Assembly (NCBI GenBank): GCA_964508765.1
Contig: CAZDVD010000001.1
Coordinates: 92,390 to 156,389 of the forward strand
From: JABMPR01 sp964508765
Lineage (GTDB): Bacteria > Fidelibacterota > UBA8477 > JABMPR01
Length of the DNA stretch: 64,000 bases
Direction of reading: 5' to 3'
Of the stretch, positions 45,467 to 55,111 are shown piece after piece (position 1 is the stretch's first letter; the number at the start of each line of letters is the position of its first letter). The translations under genes and the position numbers were made by a program. Under the pieces are notes generated by a model. The model was given only the letters and a program-made list of their open reading frames with translations. It ran no database searches and was not told the origin of the DNA.

Positions 45467-46561
45467 TTAATGATTAAATGCAATGTTTAGTTGTATGCCC
45501 GTGCCAGATGGTAGTGACATTCCGGCCGCGTAAGCGATCTCAGGCATATCATAAAGTGCCACGTAAAAGAGCCAATTTCCGTTGGTGTGCTGCCACCCGA
45601 TCATAGGCATATATTGGGAATCAAGAATTTGCATATCGATAGCATATAGATAGGCTGTCAATCCATCAGACAATCCCAGAGTATAGGTACCCATGAGTGC
45701 CAGCGTTCTGACCTGCCAGGGCATATCATCACCAATATTGCCCATCCTGTTGCTGGCTATTTCCAACGCCGTGTACAGGCCATTCCCGAGGCCAAATGTA
45801 TAGTCTACACCTGCCATAACTGAGATCTTATCCCACTGATGAAAGGGTTCCTCCGTGCGGGAAAACATAGCTTCAGACCATAAGCCCACCACTGCATCGA
45901 AGCGTGCGTCTAAGGCAAGCCGGTTTTCAGTAACCTGGCTATGCTGCAGCACATCCATGCTGTGGGCTGTCAGACCAAGTGTACCAGCTGAAATCGGAAA
46001 TTCCAGTCTGGCTCCCATGTCCCAGGGCCATTTATCCATATCCCCCCAATAGTCGCGCTGGGGATCAGGAGCATCAACCATGGTCCAGAGCCGAATATTG
46101 GCTCCATTTTCAAAATAGTAACGACCCATACCTGCCCAGACACCTGGAGACAATGCCAGAGGATCTCGGGGATCCAATTGATCAAACCATTGCAAAACCC
46201 GTAGCATGCGGGCGGGACCAAAATTGATCTTCTGTAATCCAACGCGAACCTGAGTCTTGGGTGTGTCATAGCGTAGCGTAAATCGATACAGATCGCCATC
46301 CATTTCGACTAATGAATCACCCAGGGAATAGTTGTATATATCAACAGCAGCATCAAAGCCAAGCCGTGTTGATGAGTTTACTTGATGATCCAGCCGGAGT
46401 TGCGGAATGTAACGCATGGTTGTGGGACTCTCATCGAAAGAGCCCTCAAAGGAGCTGACGTGCATGAGTGAAGCCTGACCCTTCCATTGCAGATTCAGGT
46501 TAGCACTCTCCGCAAATAGAAGTGAAAATGAAAGTAAAATTGCAGGTATGATATATTTCAA
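45467..46561 (-). CDS. Predicted outer-membrane beta-barrel protein of the ABC operon
   Basis: About 364 residues. From TTG 46561, one base after the TetR stop, the protein begins with a signal peptide (KYIIPAILLSFSLLFAES). The rest consists of alternating strands ending in Phe/Tyr/His-rich segments and terminates in IQLNIAFNH, as expected for a barrel recognised by the BAM machinery. A longer TTG start at 46597 lacks a sensible signal. Its place between TetR and the ABC genes suggests it is the outer-membrane part or cargo of the exporter. Confidence 0.7.
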   Translation of the reverse strand: MKYIIPAILLSFSLLFAESANLNLQWKGQASLMHVSSFEGSFDESPTTMRYIPQLRLDHQVNSSTRLGFDAAVDIYNYSLGDSLVEMDGDLYRFTLRYDTPKTQVRVGLQKINFGPARMLRVLQWFDQLDPRDPLALSPGVWAGMGRYYFENGANIRLWTMVDAPDPQRDYWGDMDKWPWDMGARLEFPISAGTLGLTAHSMDVLQHSQVTENRLALDARFDAVVGLWSEAMFSRTEEPFHQWDKISVMAGVDYTFGLGNGLYTALEIASNRMGNIGDDMPWQVRTLALMGTYTLGLSDGLTAYLYAIDMQILDSQYMPMIGWQHTNGNWLFYVALYDMPEIAYAAGMSLPSGTGIQLNIAFNH

Positions 46562-46562
46562 T

Positions 46563-47192
46563 TTATTGATCCTCTGGTGGAGGTCCTGTGGTACCAAAAC
46601 AAAGGAAATTCAAAAAATCAGTGGAAAGCTTGACATAGTCATCACCATAAATTTTGAGAGCGGCTTCCGAACTTGCATCAGCTCCCAACACATTCCAGAC
46701 ATGCAGCAGAAATTCCACACTATAATCGGGATGAATTTCTCCCCGCTTCTGCGCATCCATGAAGAATTGTTTCATGGCATCCATCCCCATCTGAGTCCAT
46801 TTGCCCATGATGGCCAGAAGGTCTTCATCTGTTCCCTGAAGACTCTTTATAAAAACGGGTGTAAAATGACTCACAGCCGATTGCTTCATGGCCACCATGG
46901 CCTGCATTTTTTCCTGAAGACTTGCATCGGCATCAGAAATTCTCTGGAAAATCCTCATCCCCAGGGTAAAACGTTCAGCCAGATATTCTTCTAAAACAGC
47001 AAGTTTATTGGGGAAATACTTATAAAATGTAACTTTGGAGACATTGGCCTCTCGGCATATTTCCTCGACGGTCACACGGCCATACCCAAACTGCATAAAG
47101 AGATCTTCTGCAGTACGGAGAATGTCTCCCTCCTTTTTGGGACGATCCTGAAAGTCTGGTAATTGGACGTCTGATAGTATTCGATATGGCAT
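46563..47192 (-). CDS. TetR family transcriptional regulator
   Basis: About 209 residues from ATG 47192. The N-terminal helix-turn-helix spans about 22-65: ILRTAEDLFMQFGYGRVTVEEICREANVSKVTFYKYFPNK. A C-terminal all-helical ligand domain follows. An in-frame start at 47285 adds 31 residues with no TetR resemblance and is not preferred. First gene of a six-gene operon with the barrel protein, ABC exporter and LolA-like protein; it likely represses that operon. Confidence 0.9.
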   Translation of the reverse strand: MPYRILSDVQLPDFQDRPKKEGDILRTAEDLFMQFGYGRVTVEEICREANVSKVTFYKYFPNKLAVLEEYLAERFTLGMRIFQRISDADASLQEKMQAMVAMKQSAVSHFTPVFIKSLQGTDEDLLAIMGKWTQMGMDAMKQFFMDAQKRGEIHPDYSVEFLLHVWNVLGADASSEAALKIYGDDYVKLSTDFLNFLCFGTTGPPPEDQ

Positions 47193-47245
47193 AAAATGTA
47201 CGCTTTCCGTTATTTTATTTAGCAAACGTATGGAATATCGACATA

Positions 47246-47308
47246 AATATGAACGTGTCAAGTTATTATTAACGATTTTTATCATTTTATATCAATATCG
47301 TTCATATT
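47246..47308. promoter_or_regulatory. Inverted repeat in the TetR/polyferredoxin divergent region
   Basis: AATATGAACG (47246-47255) is repeated in inverse as CGTTCATATT (47299-47308), 43 bases apart in very AT-rich DNA upstream of the TetR gene. Two half-sites this far apart could be separate operators or a looped one; no SD or gene lies between them. Confidence 0.4.
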
Positions 47309-47473
47309 ATTATATCTCGTATACACTATCGGAGTTGAATTCATAAACAGGAGCGGTTTTTTTAATACCTTTCAAGAACGAGAGATGTAACATGAATAGC
47401 TAATCGAAATAGTTGAATTGTCCAAACAGGAGTTCCCATCGACTCAGTAAAAAACACTTCTCCTCCTATCTCT

Positions 47474-49405
47474 ATGATTGAGCTCATGATCATTTTTATT
47501 GCCATGGTCTTACCCTTATCATGGGCACTATCACATGCCGAGTCTCCCCAGTTAAGAAGAATCCATATTGAAAATTTTCGCTATGGAAAAGCACCCTCAA
47601 TCATTCACTGTAATCGCGGAGATACCCTTGTTATCACCATGTCATCCCGAGATACAGGGCATTCGATTTATATGCAGGAATTTGATATTGATGCAAAAGT
47701 TAATCCTGGGAATGGCAAGATTCTTCAATTCAAAATCAGTGACCCGACTGCCCCACCCACCATAAGTGATTCTTTCATTATCGTAGCAGATCATCCTGGA
47801 TTCTTTGGTCAGTTTGTTTCTAAAACAAGCTTCCGATGTCATGTCTGGTGCGGACCCATGCATGCCTTTGAACATGGCGTGCTCATTTTGCACCCAAATT
47901 TTCTCTTAAATGCAGGGATTGGCGCTCTCCTGGCACTTTTTCTAATAGGCATTTTGCGAAAATTCCGCACAAGACACATGCCGCTCTCCCCCGATGAGCT
48001 AGAGCAGTATGATTCTGGAGTGGATTTGTTTCAGAAATTCCCGGGATTAAAACGTCTGCTACAAAAGAGATGGTTCCAACCCCTGATGATGTCCATAGGG
48101 GCTGTGGTTCTCTATCTGATAGTGATGATCTCCATTTTTGGCACCCAGATGTCAGGGCGTAACCTGGGTGTGCTTGTCATCTGGATCGTCTGGATGTTCT
48201 TTGTGGTAACTGTATTCACACCCCTGGGTGGACGTTCCTGGTGTACCATCTGCCCTATTCCCATGGCTGGAGAATTCTTGCAGCGGCGATCGGTAACGCG
48301 GGTTCGGAGCGGAAGCACGGGACGCTATAAAAACAAATTGTTTGGATTAATGAGATCCTGGCCAAAATCTCTGGATAACGGATGGCTCCGTCTTCTCTTT
48401 TTCCTGCTGCTGGGGACTTTCTCTACCACGCTGGTGGTCAAGCCAGAAATGACTGGTTATGCTATTCTATTTTTAGTCATTCTTTCCATGATTTTATCCA
48501 TGATTTTTGAACACCGTTCGTTCTGTAGATACCTCTGCCCCATCAACACCTTTATTGCCATTCATGCAACATCAGGAAAACTTGCGCTCCGTAAAACAGA
48601 TGCAACCGTTTGCGAGGAGTGCCGGGCTAACTATTGTGAAAAGGGCAGTAAGGGCGGCTATCCCTGTCCCTATGGTCTCAACGTGGCAGACATTAATGAT
48701 AATTTTGACTGTGGCATGTGTACGGAGTGCATGAAAAGTTGTCTCTATGATAATGTCACACTCCGCTGGCGAAAATTTGGTAGTGAAATCAGTACTCATA
48801 CTTTGAGTCGAGCCATAACTGCCATTGCCATGTTCGTTTTGGGAACTGCCTATACCATTACCTATCTGGGACCCTGGGCTAAAATCCGCGATTATGTGAA
48901 TATCATCGATAAAGGGAACTGGGATCTATTTGCAATCTATGGGATCATTCTCTGGCTTTTTGCTTTGGTGCTCTTCCCTCTTGCCCTGCTTCTCGTCAAT
49001 TATATTTCCAAAAAAGTGACAGGCATACAAGAGAGCCCTAAAGCTTTGCTGATTGCCAGTTCGGGATCGATTATCCCATTAAGTTTATCTGTTTGGACCG
49101 CTTTTATTGTTCCCATGCTTTTTGTGAATATCACCTTCATTCAACAAGCATTATCAGATCCGCTTGGATGGGGTTGGAATTTATTCGGACAGGCTGGCTC
49201 TCCCTGGGTTCAGTTGGTTCCCAGATTAATACCCTGGCTTCAGGTCATTTTTATTCTGATGGGATTTGCCTATAGCTTTCGGAATGCCTGGCGCATCTGG
49301 TTAAAACTGACCTTGAATCGGGCGAGGGCACTCAAAGGGCTGATTCCTTTAGTATCTTTTTATTTCTTGCTGAGTTTTATCTTTATCTGGTATTATGCCA
49401 ACTAG
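47474..49405 (+). CDS. Membrane polyferredoxin (NosR/NapH-like) with N-terminal CuA-like cupredoxin domain
   Basis: A 643-residue protein. A signal/anchor (1-22) leads to a cupredoxin domain (about 28-140) with His63 and the motif CHVWCGPMHAFE, i.e. Cys122, Trp125, Cys126, His130. This has the C-x3-C-x3-H spacing of CuA centres in cytochrome oxidase II and N2O reductase, but Glu133 stands where the Met ligand is expected. A helix (147-165), then a NosR/NapH-like core follows: several helices with CTICPIPMAGEF and CRYLCPINTF, cytoplasmic 4Fe-4S motifs (CEECRANYC...CPYG; CGMCTECMKSC), and more helices to the end. It would move electrons between the quinone pool or cytoplasm and an extracytoplasmic copper site. 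It heads a seven-gene operon. Confidence 0.82.
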   Translation: MIELMIIFIAMVLPLSWALSHAESPQLRRIHIENFRYGKAPSIIHCNRGDTLVITMSSRDTGHSIYMQEFDIDAKVNPGNGKILQFKISDPTAPPTISDSFIIVADHPGFFGQFVSKTSFRCHVWCGPMHAFEHGVLILHPNFLLNAGIGALLALFLIGILRKFRTRHMPLSPDELEQYDSGVDLFQKFPGLKRLLQKRWFQPLMMSIGAVVLYLIVMISIFGTQMSGRNLGVLVIWIVWMFFVVTVFTPLGGRSWCTICPIPMAGEFLQRRSVTRVRSGSTGRYKNKLFGLMRSWPKSLDNGWLRLLFFLLLGTFSTTLVVKPEMTGYAILFLVILSMILSMIFEHRSFCRYLCPINTFIAIHATSGKLALRKTDATVCEECRANYCEKGSKGGYPCPYGLNVADINDNFDCGMCTECMKSCLYDNVTLRWRKFGSEISTHTLSRAITAIAMFVLGTAYTITYLGPWAKIRDYVNIIDKGNWDLFAIYGIILWLFALVLFPLALLLVNYISKKVTGIQESPKALLIASSGSIIPLSLSVWTAFIVPMLFVNITFIQQALSDPLGWGWNLFGQAGSPWVQLVPRLIPWLQVIFILMGFAYSFRNAWRIWLKLTLNRARALKGLIPLVSFYFLLSFIFIWYYAN

Positions 49406-49432
49406 TCCAAACCAAATCACTGGGAGAAGCCT

Positions 49433-50800
49433 GTGAAGCAACCCCGCATTCCTGTCAATGCTGAACCTCATAAATCTAGGACCGTACTGATTGTATTGAT
49501 CATCCTCATTGTCTTGATTGGCGCGCCTCTCACTATTCTGCAATATCAGGCGAAGAAAACCGGAAAAACCTTGTCTCAACTCATAGATTCTATCAAGCCT
49601 TCCCATGAAACGACAGCCTTTAACTCAGGAATAATGGGTGAAAAAATTGACTTCCTTCAAGCGCGCTCAATCGGATTCTCTTTTGAATCGCCGCCTCAAA
49701 TTTCGCATTTGCAGGTGGTTGATCTTGATAAAGATGGGCTGCTGGATATCGTGGTCTGTGATGTGCTGGAAAACACCATCAACTGGATCCGACAAGACTC
49801 TCTGGGTATATTCAATGAAAGGATTCTCGCTGACAATATCATGGCTCCCAGTCATATCAATGTAGCCGATATAGATGGGGATGGGGATCTCGATCTCATG
49901 GTGGGCCTTCTCGGAATGCTCTTCCCCAGCAATGATAAGATCGGTTCTATTGTGGTCCTGGAAAATGATGGGAATACCCAATATACACCCCATAAAATCA
50001 TCCAGAATATTGCCCGCGTATCTGATGTCCGAGCAGGAGATCTGGATGGGGATGGGGATATGGATCTTGCTGCCATTCAATTTGGCTATGATGATGGGGA
50101 AACCCGATGGCTGGAGAATCTTGGGGATTGGAAGTTTGAAAGCCATATACTGCAAACCCTGTCAGGTGGTATCAATTGTGAACTGATTGATATTGATAAG
50201 GACAATGATCTGGATATCATTACCATTGTCAGTCAGGAATGGGAAGAAACATATCTATTTGTAAACGATGGTGCAGGAAATTTCCAATCCAAACTGATTT
50301 ATGGTGTGAGCAATGATGATTTCGGGTCAAGTGGAATTTCGCTCAGTGACTTTGACCAGGATGGGGATATGGATGTACTCTATACCAACGGAGATGCCTT
50401 TGATTACATACCGCCACGACCGCGTCCCTGGCATGGTGTCAACTGGCTTGAAAACAAAGGGAACTATCAATTTGAATTTCACCGAATAGGTAATTTTGGC
50501 GGTGCCTATAATGCCCGACCGCTGGACATCGATTCAGATGGTGATTTGGATATTTTTGTCGTGAGTTCCTTTAACCTTTGGGATCAACTAACGGCTCAGA
50601 GCTTTATCTGGTTTGAAAATTCTGGAGATATGACATTCATCCGGCATAATATTGCCAACAATCCGACCCACATTCTATCTCTTGAGATGGGTGATTTTAA
50701 CGCTGACGGTAAAATGGATTTTGTCACAGGCGGCATGCATGTTTACCCGCCCTATGACCGCATGAATCGTATTACCCTCTGGGAAAATCATGGGAAATAA
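49433..50800 (+). CDS. Membrane-anchored FG-GAP/VCBS repeat protein
   Basis: A 455-residue protein, GTG start (GGGAGAAG ribosome site). One helix (about 16-40) anchors an extracytoplasmic seven-fold repeat with Ca-binding-type loops: DLDKDGLLD, DIDGDGDLD, DLDGDGDMD, DIDKDNDLD, DFDQDGDMD, DIDSDGDLD and DFNADGKMD. Seven repeats give one beta-propeller. Such domains serve in binding or assembly at the surface. The gene begins 27 bases after the polyferredoxin gene and overlaps the TPR gene by 11 bases. Confidence 0.88.
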   Translation: MKQPRIPVNAEPHKSRTVLIVLIILIVLIGAPLTILQYQAKKTGKTLSQLIDSIKPSHETTAFNSGIMGEKIDFLQARSIGFSFESPPQISHLQVVDLDKDGLLDIVVCDVLENTINWIRQDSLGIFNERILADNIMAPSHINVADIDGDGDLDLMVGLLGMLFPSNDKIGSIVVLENDGNTQYTPHKIIQNIARVSDVRAGDLDGDGDMDLAAIQFGYDDGETRWLENLGDWKFESHILQTLSGGINCELIDIDKDNDLDIITIVSQEWEETYLFVNDGAGNFQSKLIYGVSNDDFGSSGISLSDFDQDGDMDVLYTNGDAFDYIPPRPRPWHGVNWLENKGNYQFEFHRIGNFGGAYNARPLDIDSDGDLDIFVVSSFNLWDQLTAQSFIWFENSGDMTFIRHNIANNPTHILSLEMGDFNADGKMDFVTGGMHVYPPYDRMNRITLWENHGK

Positions 50801-52661
50801 TTTGAGCCAATTTTTCAAAAAGTACCGAATTGTCAGTCTGATTCTCACGGGACTTATTGTATTAACCATTCTCTGGTTTTTTGTTAATCGTCAGAGCTAT
50901 TTGCGCCTGGAAGAGAAAATCCCACCAGCGCCTGACATTTCAATGGCATCTCAATTACTGGTTGATCATTTCACTGAAATGGATACAGAAATCCGCAGGG
51001 AGGATCTCAGCGCTGAAAAAGTAGGTGAGCTGGCTCTGTCTTATCAAGCAAACTATTTTTATGACCATGCTGAGGCATGTTACCGACTTGCCCAAGAATT
51101 AGATAAAACGGATTGGCGTTGGTGGTATTATCTCGGACTACTCAAAGAAGAATTAGGTGACTTAGAATCAGCCATTTCCTTACTCCAGCGCGCCCTCAAT
51201 GAAAATCCAGACCTGACACAAGCCTGGCTCAAGCTTGGGAATCAATATTTGAAATTGAATAAATTTAAGGAGGCGGAAGAAGCCTTGTTAAAAGTGGGAG
51301 AGGGCGAACCCTACTACCCCGCGGGTCTCACAAAGAAAGAGCTTCCTAACCGTGGCGCTTTTCCATTGGATGCCTATGCTTCCCTGAGCTTAGCCACCAG
51401 TTTTCTTAAAAGAGATATACCCAAAAAATCTATTGAAATCTTGTCAGAATTAATCGAAACCCAGCCAAGATTTGGTCCTGTCTACCGATTGTTGGGTCAA
51501 GCTTACTTCAAGCTAGACGATTCCATCAATGCGCAGGAATTCACTGAGAGAGCCAACGATTACGAAAGTTTTATGCCCCCTTCTGATCCACTTTTCGATG
51601 TACTGGTTCTGCGATCAAGAAATGCTGATTTCATCCTCAAGCAATCCGATTTGGCGCTGAAAACTCAGAATTATGAATGGACCAGACAACTATCTGAATT
51701 TATGCTCCAGCACAATATTGAACCGGGAGAAGCCCTGGCAGGCTTAATTCATCACGCTGTTGAGACCTATCAATTTGAAAACGTCCCTGAACTGGTAGAA
51801 AGGCACTACCAATCGCAGATTAATAATTTCATCAAATTGGAAGAAATGGGTCTCTATCTATCTCGCAAAGATCAACTTAAGTTTGCCATTAGATATCTGA
51901 CAAAAGCAAGCTGGTTGGATCCGAAAGCCATCAAGCCGCGTCTGGAGTTTATAAAAATACTGAATCGAGTTGGTGATTATGAGAAGGCGATTGAACAATG
52001 CCAAATCATTTTGAAGCTCAAGAGTGATGATGAAAGCACCCGCATCGAGTTGGGAAAGGCATATTATCTAAAAGGAGACGTGGAGAAAGCCCGCAAGCTC
52101 TTTCAGACAATTTTAAAAACATCGCCAGAAAACGAAATTGCCCACATTCATCTTGCTATCCTCTCAGAAGATGAGGGTCTTACAGACAATGCTTTGTTTC
52201 ATTACTCACAAAGTATCTCTATAAACCCGCGAAACACCAACAGCTGGGTTAAACGGGGGAATTATCTACTTAAATTGGGGCGCTGGAAAGATGCGAAGCA
52301 AACTTTTAATGATGCTCTTGGTGTTCTCCCGAATGACATCGACTTTCTGGAACGAATGTCCTGGATTCTTTCAACTTGCCCCGATGAAGAGATTCGGGAT
52401 GGAGGTAAAGCACTGGATATTGCCAGGCGTTTGTCTTCAATGGCTAAAATTCGTCCTGGTCAGAATATGAGTTGTGGTATTGCCCTGGCAACGTCGTTCG
52501 CAGAGGAGAATCAATTTGATAAGGCTATAGGAACGATAAAAGGGCTCATCAAATATGCTGAAACGACTCAAGTTCAAGCATATGTTCCGGTCCTGAATCA
52601 GCTGCTTTCTTACTTCCAAAAAAGACAACCCTACCGATTATCCTCTGAGAATAGAAACTAA
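50790..52661 (+). CDS. Membrane-anchored TPR protein
   Basis: A 623-residue protein with one N-terminal helix (about 13-33, VSLILTGLIVLTILWFF) and about a dozen TPR motifs in two blocks (about 75-260 and 360-600), e.g. WWYYLGLLKEELGDLESAISLLQRALNENP and STRIELGKAYYLKGDVEKARKLFQTILKTSP. It probably acts as a scaffold for the enzymes of this operon. Overlaps the FG-GAP gene by 11 bases and precedes the carbamoyltransferase by 11. Confidence 0.88.
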   Translation: MGNNLSQFFKKYRIVSLILTGLIVLTILWFFVNRQSYLRLEEKIPPAPDISMASQLLVDHFTEMDTEIRREDLSAEKVGELALSYQANYFYDHAEACYRLAQELDKTDWRWWYYLGLLKEELGDLESAISLLQRALNENPDLTQAWLKLGNQYLKLNKFKEAEEALLKVGEGEPYYPAGLTKKELPNRGAFPLDAYASLSLATSFLKRDIPKKSIEILSELIETQPRFGPVYRLLGQAYFKLDDSINAQEFTERANDYESFMPPSDPLFDVLVLRSRNADFILKQSDLALKTQNYEWTRQLSEFMLQHNIEPGEALAGLIHHAVETYQFENVPELVERHYQSQINNFIKLEEMGLYLSRKDQLKFAIRYLTKASWLDPKAIKPRLEFIKILNRVGDYEKAIEQCQIILKLKSDDESTRIELGKAYYLKGDVEKARKLFQTILKTSPENEIAHIHLAILSEDEGLTDNALFHYSQSISINPRNTNSWVKRGNYLLKLGRWKDAKQTFNDALGVLPNDIDFLERMSWILSTCPDEEIRDGGKALDIARRLSSMAKIRPGQNMSCGIALATSFAEENQFDKAIGTIKGLIKYAETTQVQAYVPVLNQLLSYFQKRQPYRLSSENRN

Positions 52662-52672
52662 GGGACAGATAG

Positions 52673-54481
52673 GTGTTTATACTGGGCATATCGGCATTCT
52701 ACCACGACAGTGCAGCCTGCCTGGTTAAGGATGGCAAGATCATTTCTGCCGCCCAGGAAGAGCGCTTCACACGTAAGAAACATGATCATAGCTTCCCCTC
52801 CCAAGCCATTGAATATTGTCTAGAGGAAGCTGGAATTGAGCGTCAGGATCTGGACTATGTGACTTTTTATGATAAGCCTTTTCAAAAATTTGATCGACTT
52901 CTCACCACCTATCTGACATATGCGCCCCAGGGGTTCGCTTCCTTCATTAAAGCCATGCCGTTATGGTTGAAACAAAAGCTCTGGATCAAGGATTTTATAG
53001 CAACTGAATTAAAGTTTAATGGGAAAATCATATTCCCAGAACATCATCAGTCACATGCTGCATCTGCATTTTTTCCCTCCCCTTTTAAGGATGCGGCCTT
53101 TCTTACCGTGGATGGGGTAGGAGAATGGACCACCTCCAGCTATGGGATTGGTCAGAACAATAAAATCGAAATTATAGGCGAGTTACACTTCCCCCATTCT
53201 CTGGGTTTGCTCTACTCCACATTCACATATTTTACCGGTTTTAAAGTGAATTCAGGTGAGTATAAACTTATGGGCCTGGCCCCTTACGGCAACCCCACCT
53301 ATGTAGATATCATCAAGGACAAGCTCATCGATCTTAAGTCTGATGGTTCCTTTAAGATGAATATGAAATACTTCAATTTTGCTTCCGGCTTAACTATGAC
53401 CAATCGCAAATTTGCCAATCTCTTTGGGGGGCCCGCTCGTAAACCCGAGTCCGAAATCACTCAAAGAGAAATGGATCTTGCCTGTTCCATTCAGGAAGTC
53501 AGTGAAGAAATTCTCCTCAAGATGGTAAACCATGTCCACAAGCAGACCCAAAAATCCAATCTGGTGCTGGCTGGTGGTGTTGCCCTCAATTGTGTGGGAA
53601 ACGGACGCATTTTGAGAGAAGGACCCTTTGAAAATATCTGGATTCAACCCGCTGCAGGTGATGCCGGAGGAGCTCTCGGAGCCGCCCTGTTTACCTGGCA
53701 TCAGTATCTCGAAAAGCCCAGAGAACCTCAATCCCAACGAGACAGTCAACAGGGTTCATACCTTGGACCTGACTTTTCTGATAAAGAGATCAGGACCTAT
53801 CTGGATTTACACAACATCCCTTCTCACTATAAGGATGATGATACACTGTTCAATTCAATTGCACAACTCATCGCTGATGAGAAGGTGATTGGCTGGTTTC
53901 AGGGTCGCATGGAGTTTGGTCCCCGTGCGCTGGGGAATAGAAGTATTATTGGCGATGCCAGATCTCCCAAAATGCAATCCACCATGAACTTGAAAATTAA
54001 ATATCGGGAAAGTTTCAGACCCTTTGCTCCTAGTATCCTTATTGAAAAGGTCACCGATATATTTGACCTGGATCAAGAGAGCCCCTATATGCTTCTCGTG
54101 GCTCCAGTGAAGAAGGAGTTGTGGACGAACAGAGATGAGAGCCAATCAGGTTTAGCTATGATCAATTCTCCTGGATCAACTGTCCCTGCTATCACACATG
54201 TCGACCAATCTGCCCGGATACAGACAGTCCACCCTGATGACAATCCCAGATATCATAAGCTTATCAGCAAATTTTATGAGCTTACTGGAAGTCCGGTCAT
54301 CATCAATACTTCCTTTAATGTGCGTGGCGAGCCTATTGTATGCACACCCCAGGAAGCCTTTACCTGTTTTATGCGCACGGATATGGACCATCTGGTTCTG
54401 GGCAATTATTTACTCAACAAGAGTGAGCAAACCGCCCTCTCAGATGATGTGGACTGGAAGCAACAATATGAGCTTGATTAG
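52673..54481 (+). CDS. NodU/SxtI-type O-carbamoyltransferase
   Basis: A 602-residue protein, GTG start. The N-terminal Kae1-like domain (1-350) opens MFILGISAFYHDSAACLVKDG and carries the metal-binding HHQSHAASAFF and the nucleotide loop VLAGGVALNCVGNGR; the C-terminal domain has GRMEFGPRALGNRSI and FNVRGEPIVCTPQEAF. These enzymes transfer carbamoyl from carbamoyl phosphate, via carbamoyl-AMP, to a hydroxyl of a sugar or natural product. The two genes that follow are SxtJ-like and DUF5989, the neighbours seen with SxtI. The acceptor is unknown. Confidence 0.92.
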   Translation: MFILGISAFYHDSAACLVKDGKIISAAQEERFTRKKHDHSFPSQAIEYCLEEAGIERQDLDYVTFYDKPFQKFDRLLTTYLTYAPQGFASFIKAMPLWLKQKLWIKDFIATELKFNGKIIFPEHHQSHAASAFFPSPFKDAAFLTVDGVGEWTTSSYGIGQNNKIEIIGELHFPHSLGLLYSTFTYFTGFKVNSGEYKLMGLAPYGNPTYVDIIKDKLIDLKSDGSFKMNMKYFNFASGLTMTNRKFANLFGGPARKPESEITQREMDLACSIQEVSEEILLKMVNHVHKQTQKSNLVLAGGVALNCVGNGRILREGPFENIWIQPAAGDAGGALGAALFTWHQYLEKPREPQSQRDSQQGSYLGPDFSDKEIRTYLDLHNIPSHYKDDDTLFNSIAQLIADEKVIGWFQGRMEFGPRALGNRSIIGDARSPKMQSTMNLKIKYRESFRPFAPSILIEKVTDIFDLDQESPYMLLVAPVKKELWTNRDESQSGLAMINSPGSTVPAITHVDQSARIQTVHPDDNPRYHKLISKFYELTGSPVIINTSFNVRGEPIVCTPQEAFTCFMRTDMDHLVLGNYLLNKSEQTALSDDVDWKQQYELD

Positions 54482-54496
54482 AGTGAGACCGGCATC

Positions 54497-54919
54497 ATGT
54501 TGAAGCAGGAACTGAAAGCAATCTGGTCTGGCCGGGTCAACGACGAATTCCGTAAATTCGGAAAAACCATGGGTGTTGTCTTGTTGCTTATTGGTTTCAT
54601 CCTCAACTTCCTTTCCTCCAACTATGCAACTGCTTTCATAGCGACAGGCGGTTTGCTCCTGGTCCTGGGGGCATTTTTACCCCTTCTTCTCAGACCTGTT
54701 TTTGTTTTGTGGATGAGTTTTGCATTAATACTCGGGTTTATTATGACTCGCTTCCTCCTTGGGCTTATCTTTTTTCTTATATTCAGCCCTATTGGTCTGG
54801 TATTCAGACTCATTAAAAAAGACCACCTGGATGAGGCAATCGATCCTGATGCATCTTCCTACTGGAGAATTAGGGACTCCAAACCATATGAACCTGGCAT
54901 GTCAGAGAAACAGTCCTGA
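54497..54919 (+). CDS. SxtJ family membrane protein
   Basis: 140 residues with about four helices (25-42, 47-65, 70-88, 90-106), a hydrophilic start (ELKAIWSGRVNDEFRKFGKTMG) and the C-terminal signature FSPIGLVFRLIKKDHLDEAIDP...SYW. This is the SxtJ family, named from the saxitoxin cluster, of unknown function but habitually next to carbamoyltransferases. Starts 15 bases after that gene. Confidence 0.85.
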   Translation: MLKQELKAIWSGRVNDEFRKFGKTMGVVLLLIGFILNFLSSNYATAFIATGGLLLVLGAFLPLLLRPVFVLWMSFALILGFIMTRFLLGLIFFLIFSPIGLVFRLIKKDHLDEAIDPDASSYWRIRDSKPYEPGMSEKQS

Positions 54920-54943
54920 GATATCACAGGGAAGTAATTCTGT

Positions 54944-55102
54944 ATGAGTAAACTGTCCATTGCCAGAGAGTTCGTCCTCTTTCTCCGAGAAAACAAAAAA
55001 ACCTGGATGATCCCTATTGTTGTGATGCTATTGTTTCTGGGAGTCATTATTGTCGTGGGTCAGGGTAGTTCACTGGCACCTTTCATTTATGCCATTTTTT
55101 AG
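54944..55102 (+). CDS. DUF5989 / SxtK-like 52-residue membrane protein
   Basis: A 52-residue protein: MSKLSIAREFVLFLREN, then KKTWMIPIVVMLLFLG and VIIVVGQGSSLAPFIYAIF. It is short enough to be missed by length-filtered gene callers. The REFxxFLRENKKxWxxPI start and the GQGSSLAPFIY end match DUF5989, which I take to include SxtK. ATG 54944 and TAG 55100-55102 sit 24 bases after the SxtJ gene and 9 before the SGNH gene. Confidence 0.82.
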   Translation: MSKLSIAREFVLFLRENKKTWMIPIVVMLLFLGVIIVVGQGSSLAPFIYAIF

Positions 55103-55111
55103 GGGAGCATC

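Noticed and set aside
47474..49405. Nitrous-oxide reductase or cytochrome oxidase subunit
   Set aside because: The CuA-like motif is incomplete (Glu for Met) and the rest is a polyferredoxin; no CuZ or haem-copper domain is present.
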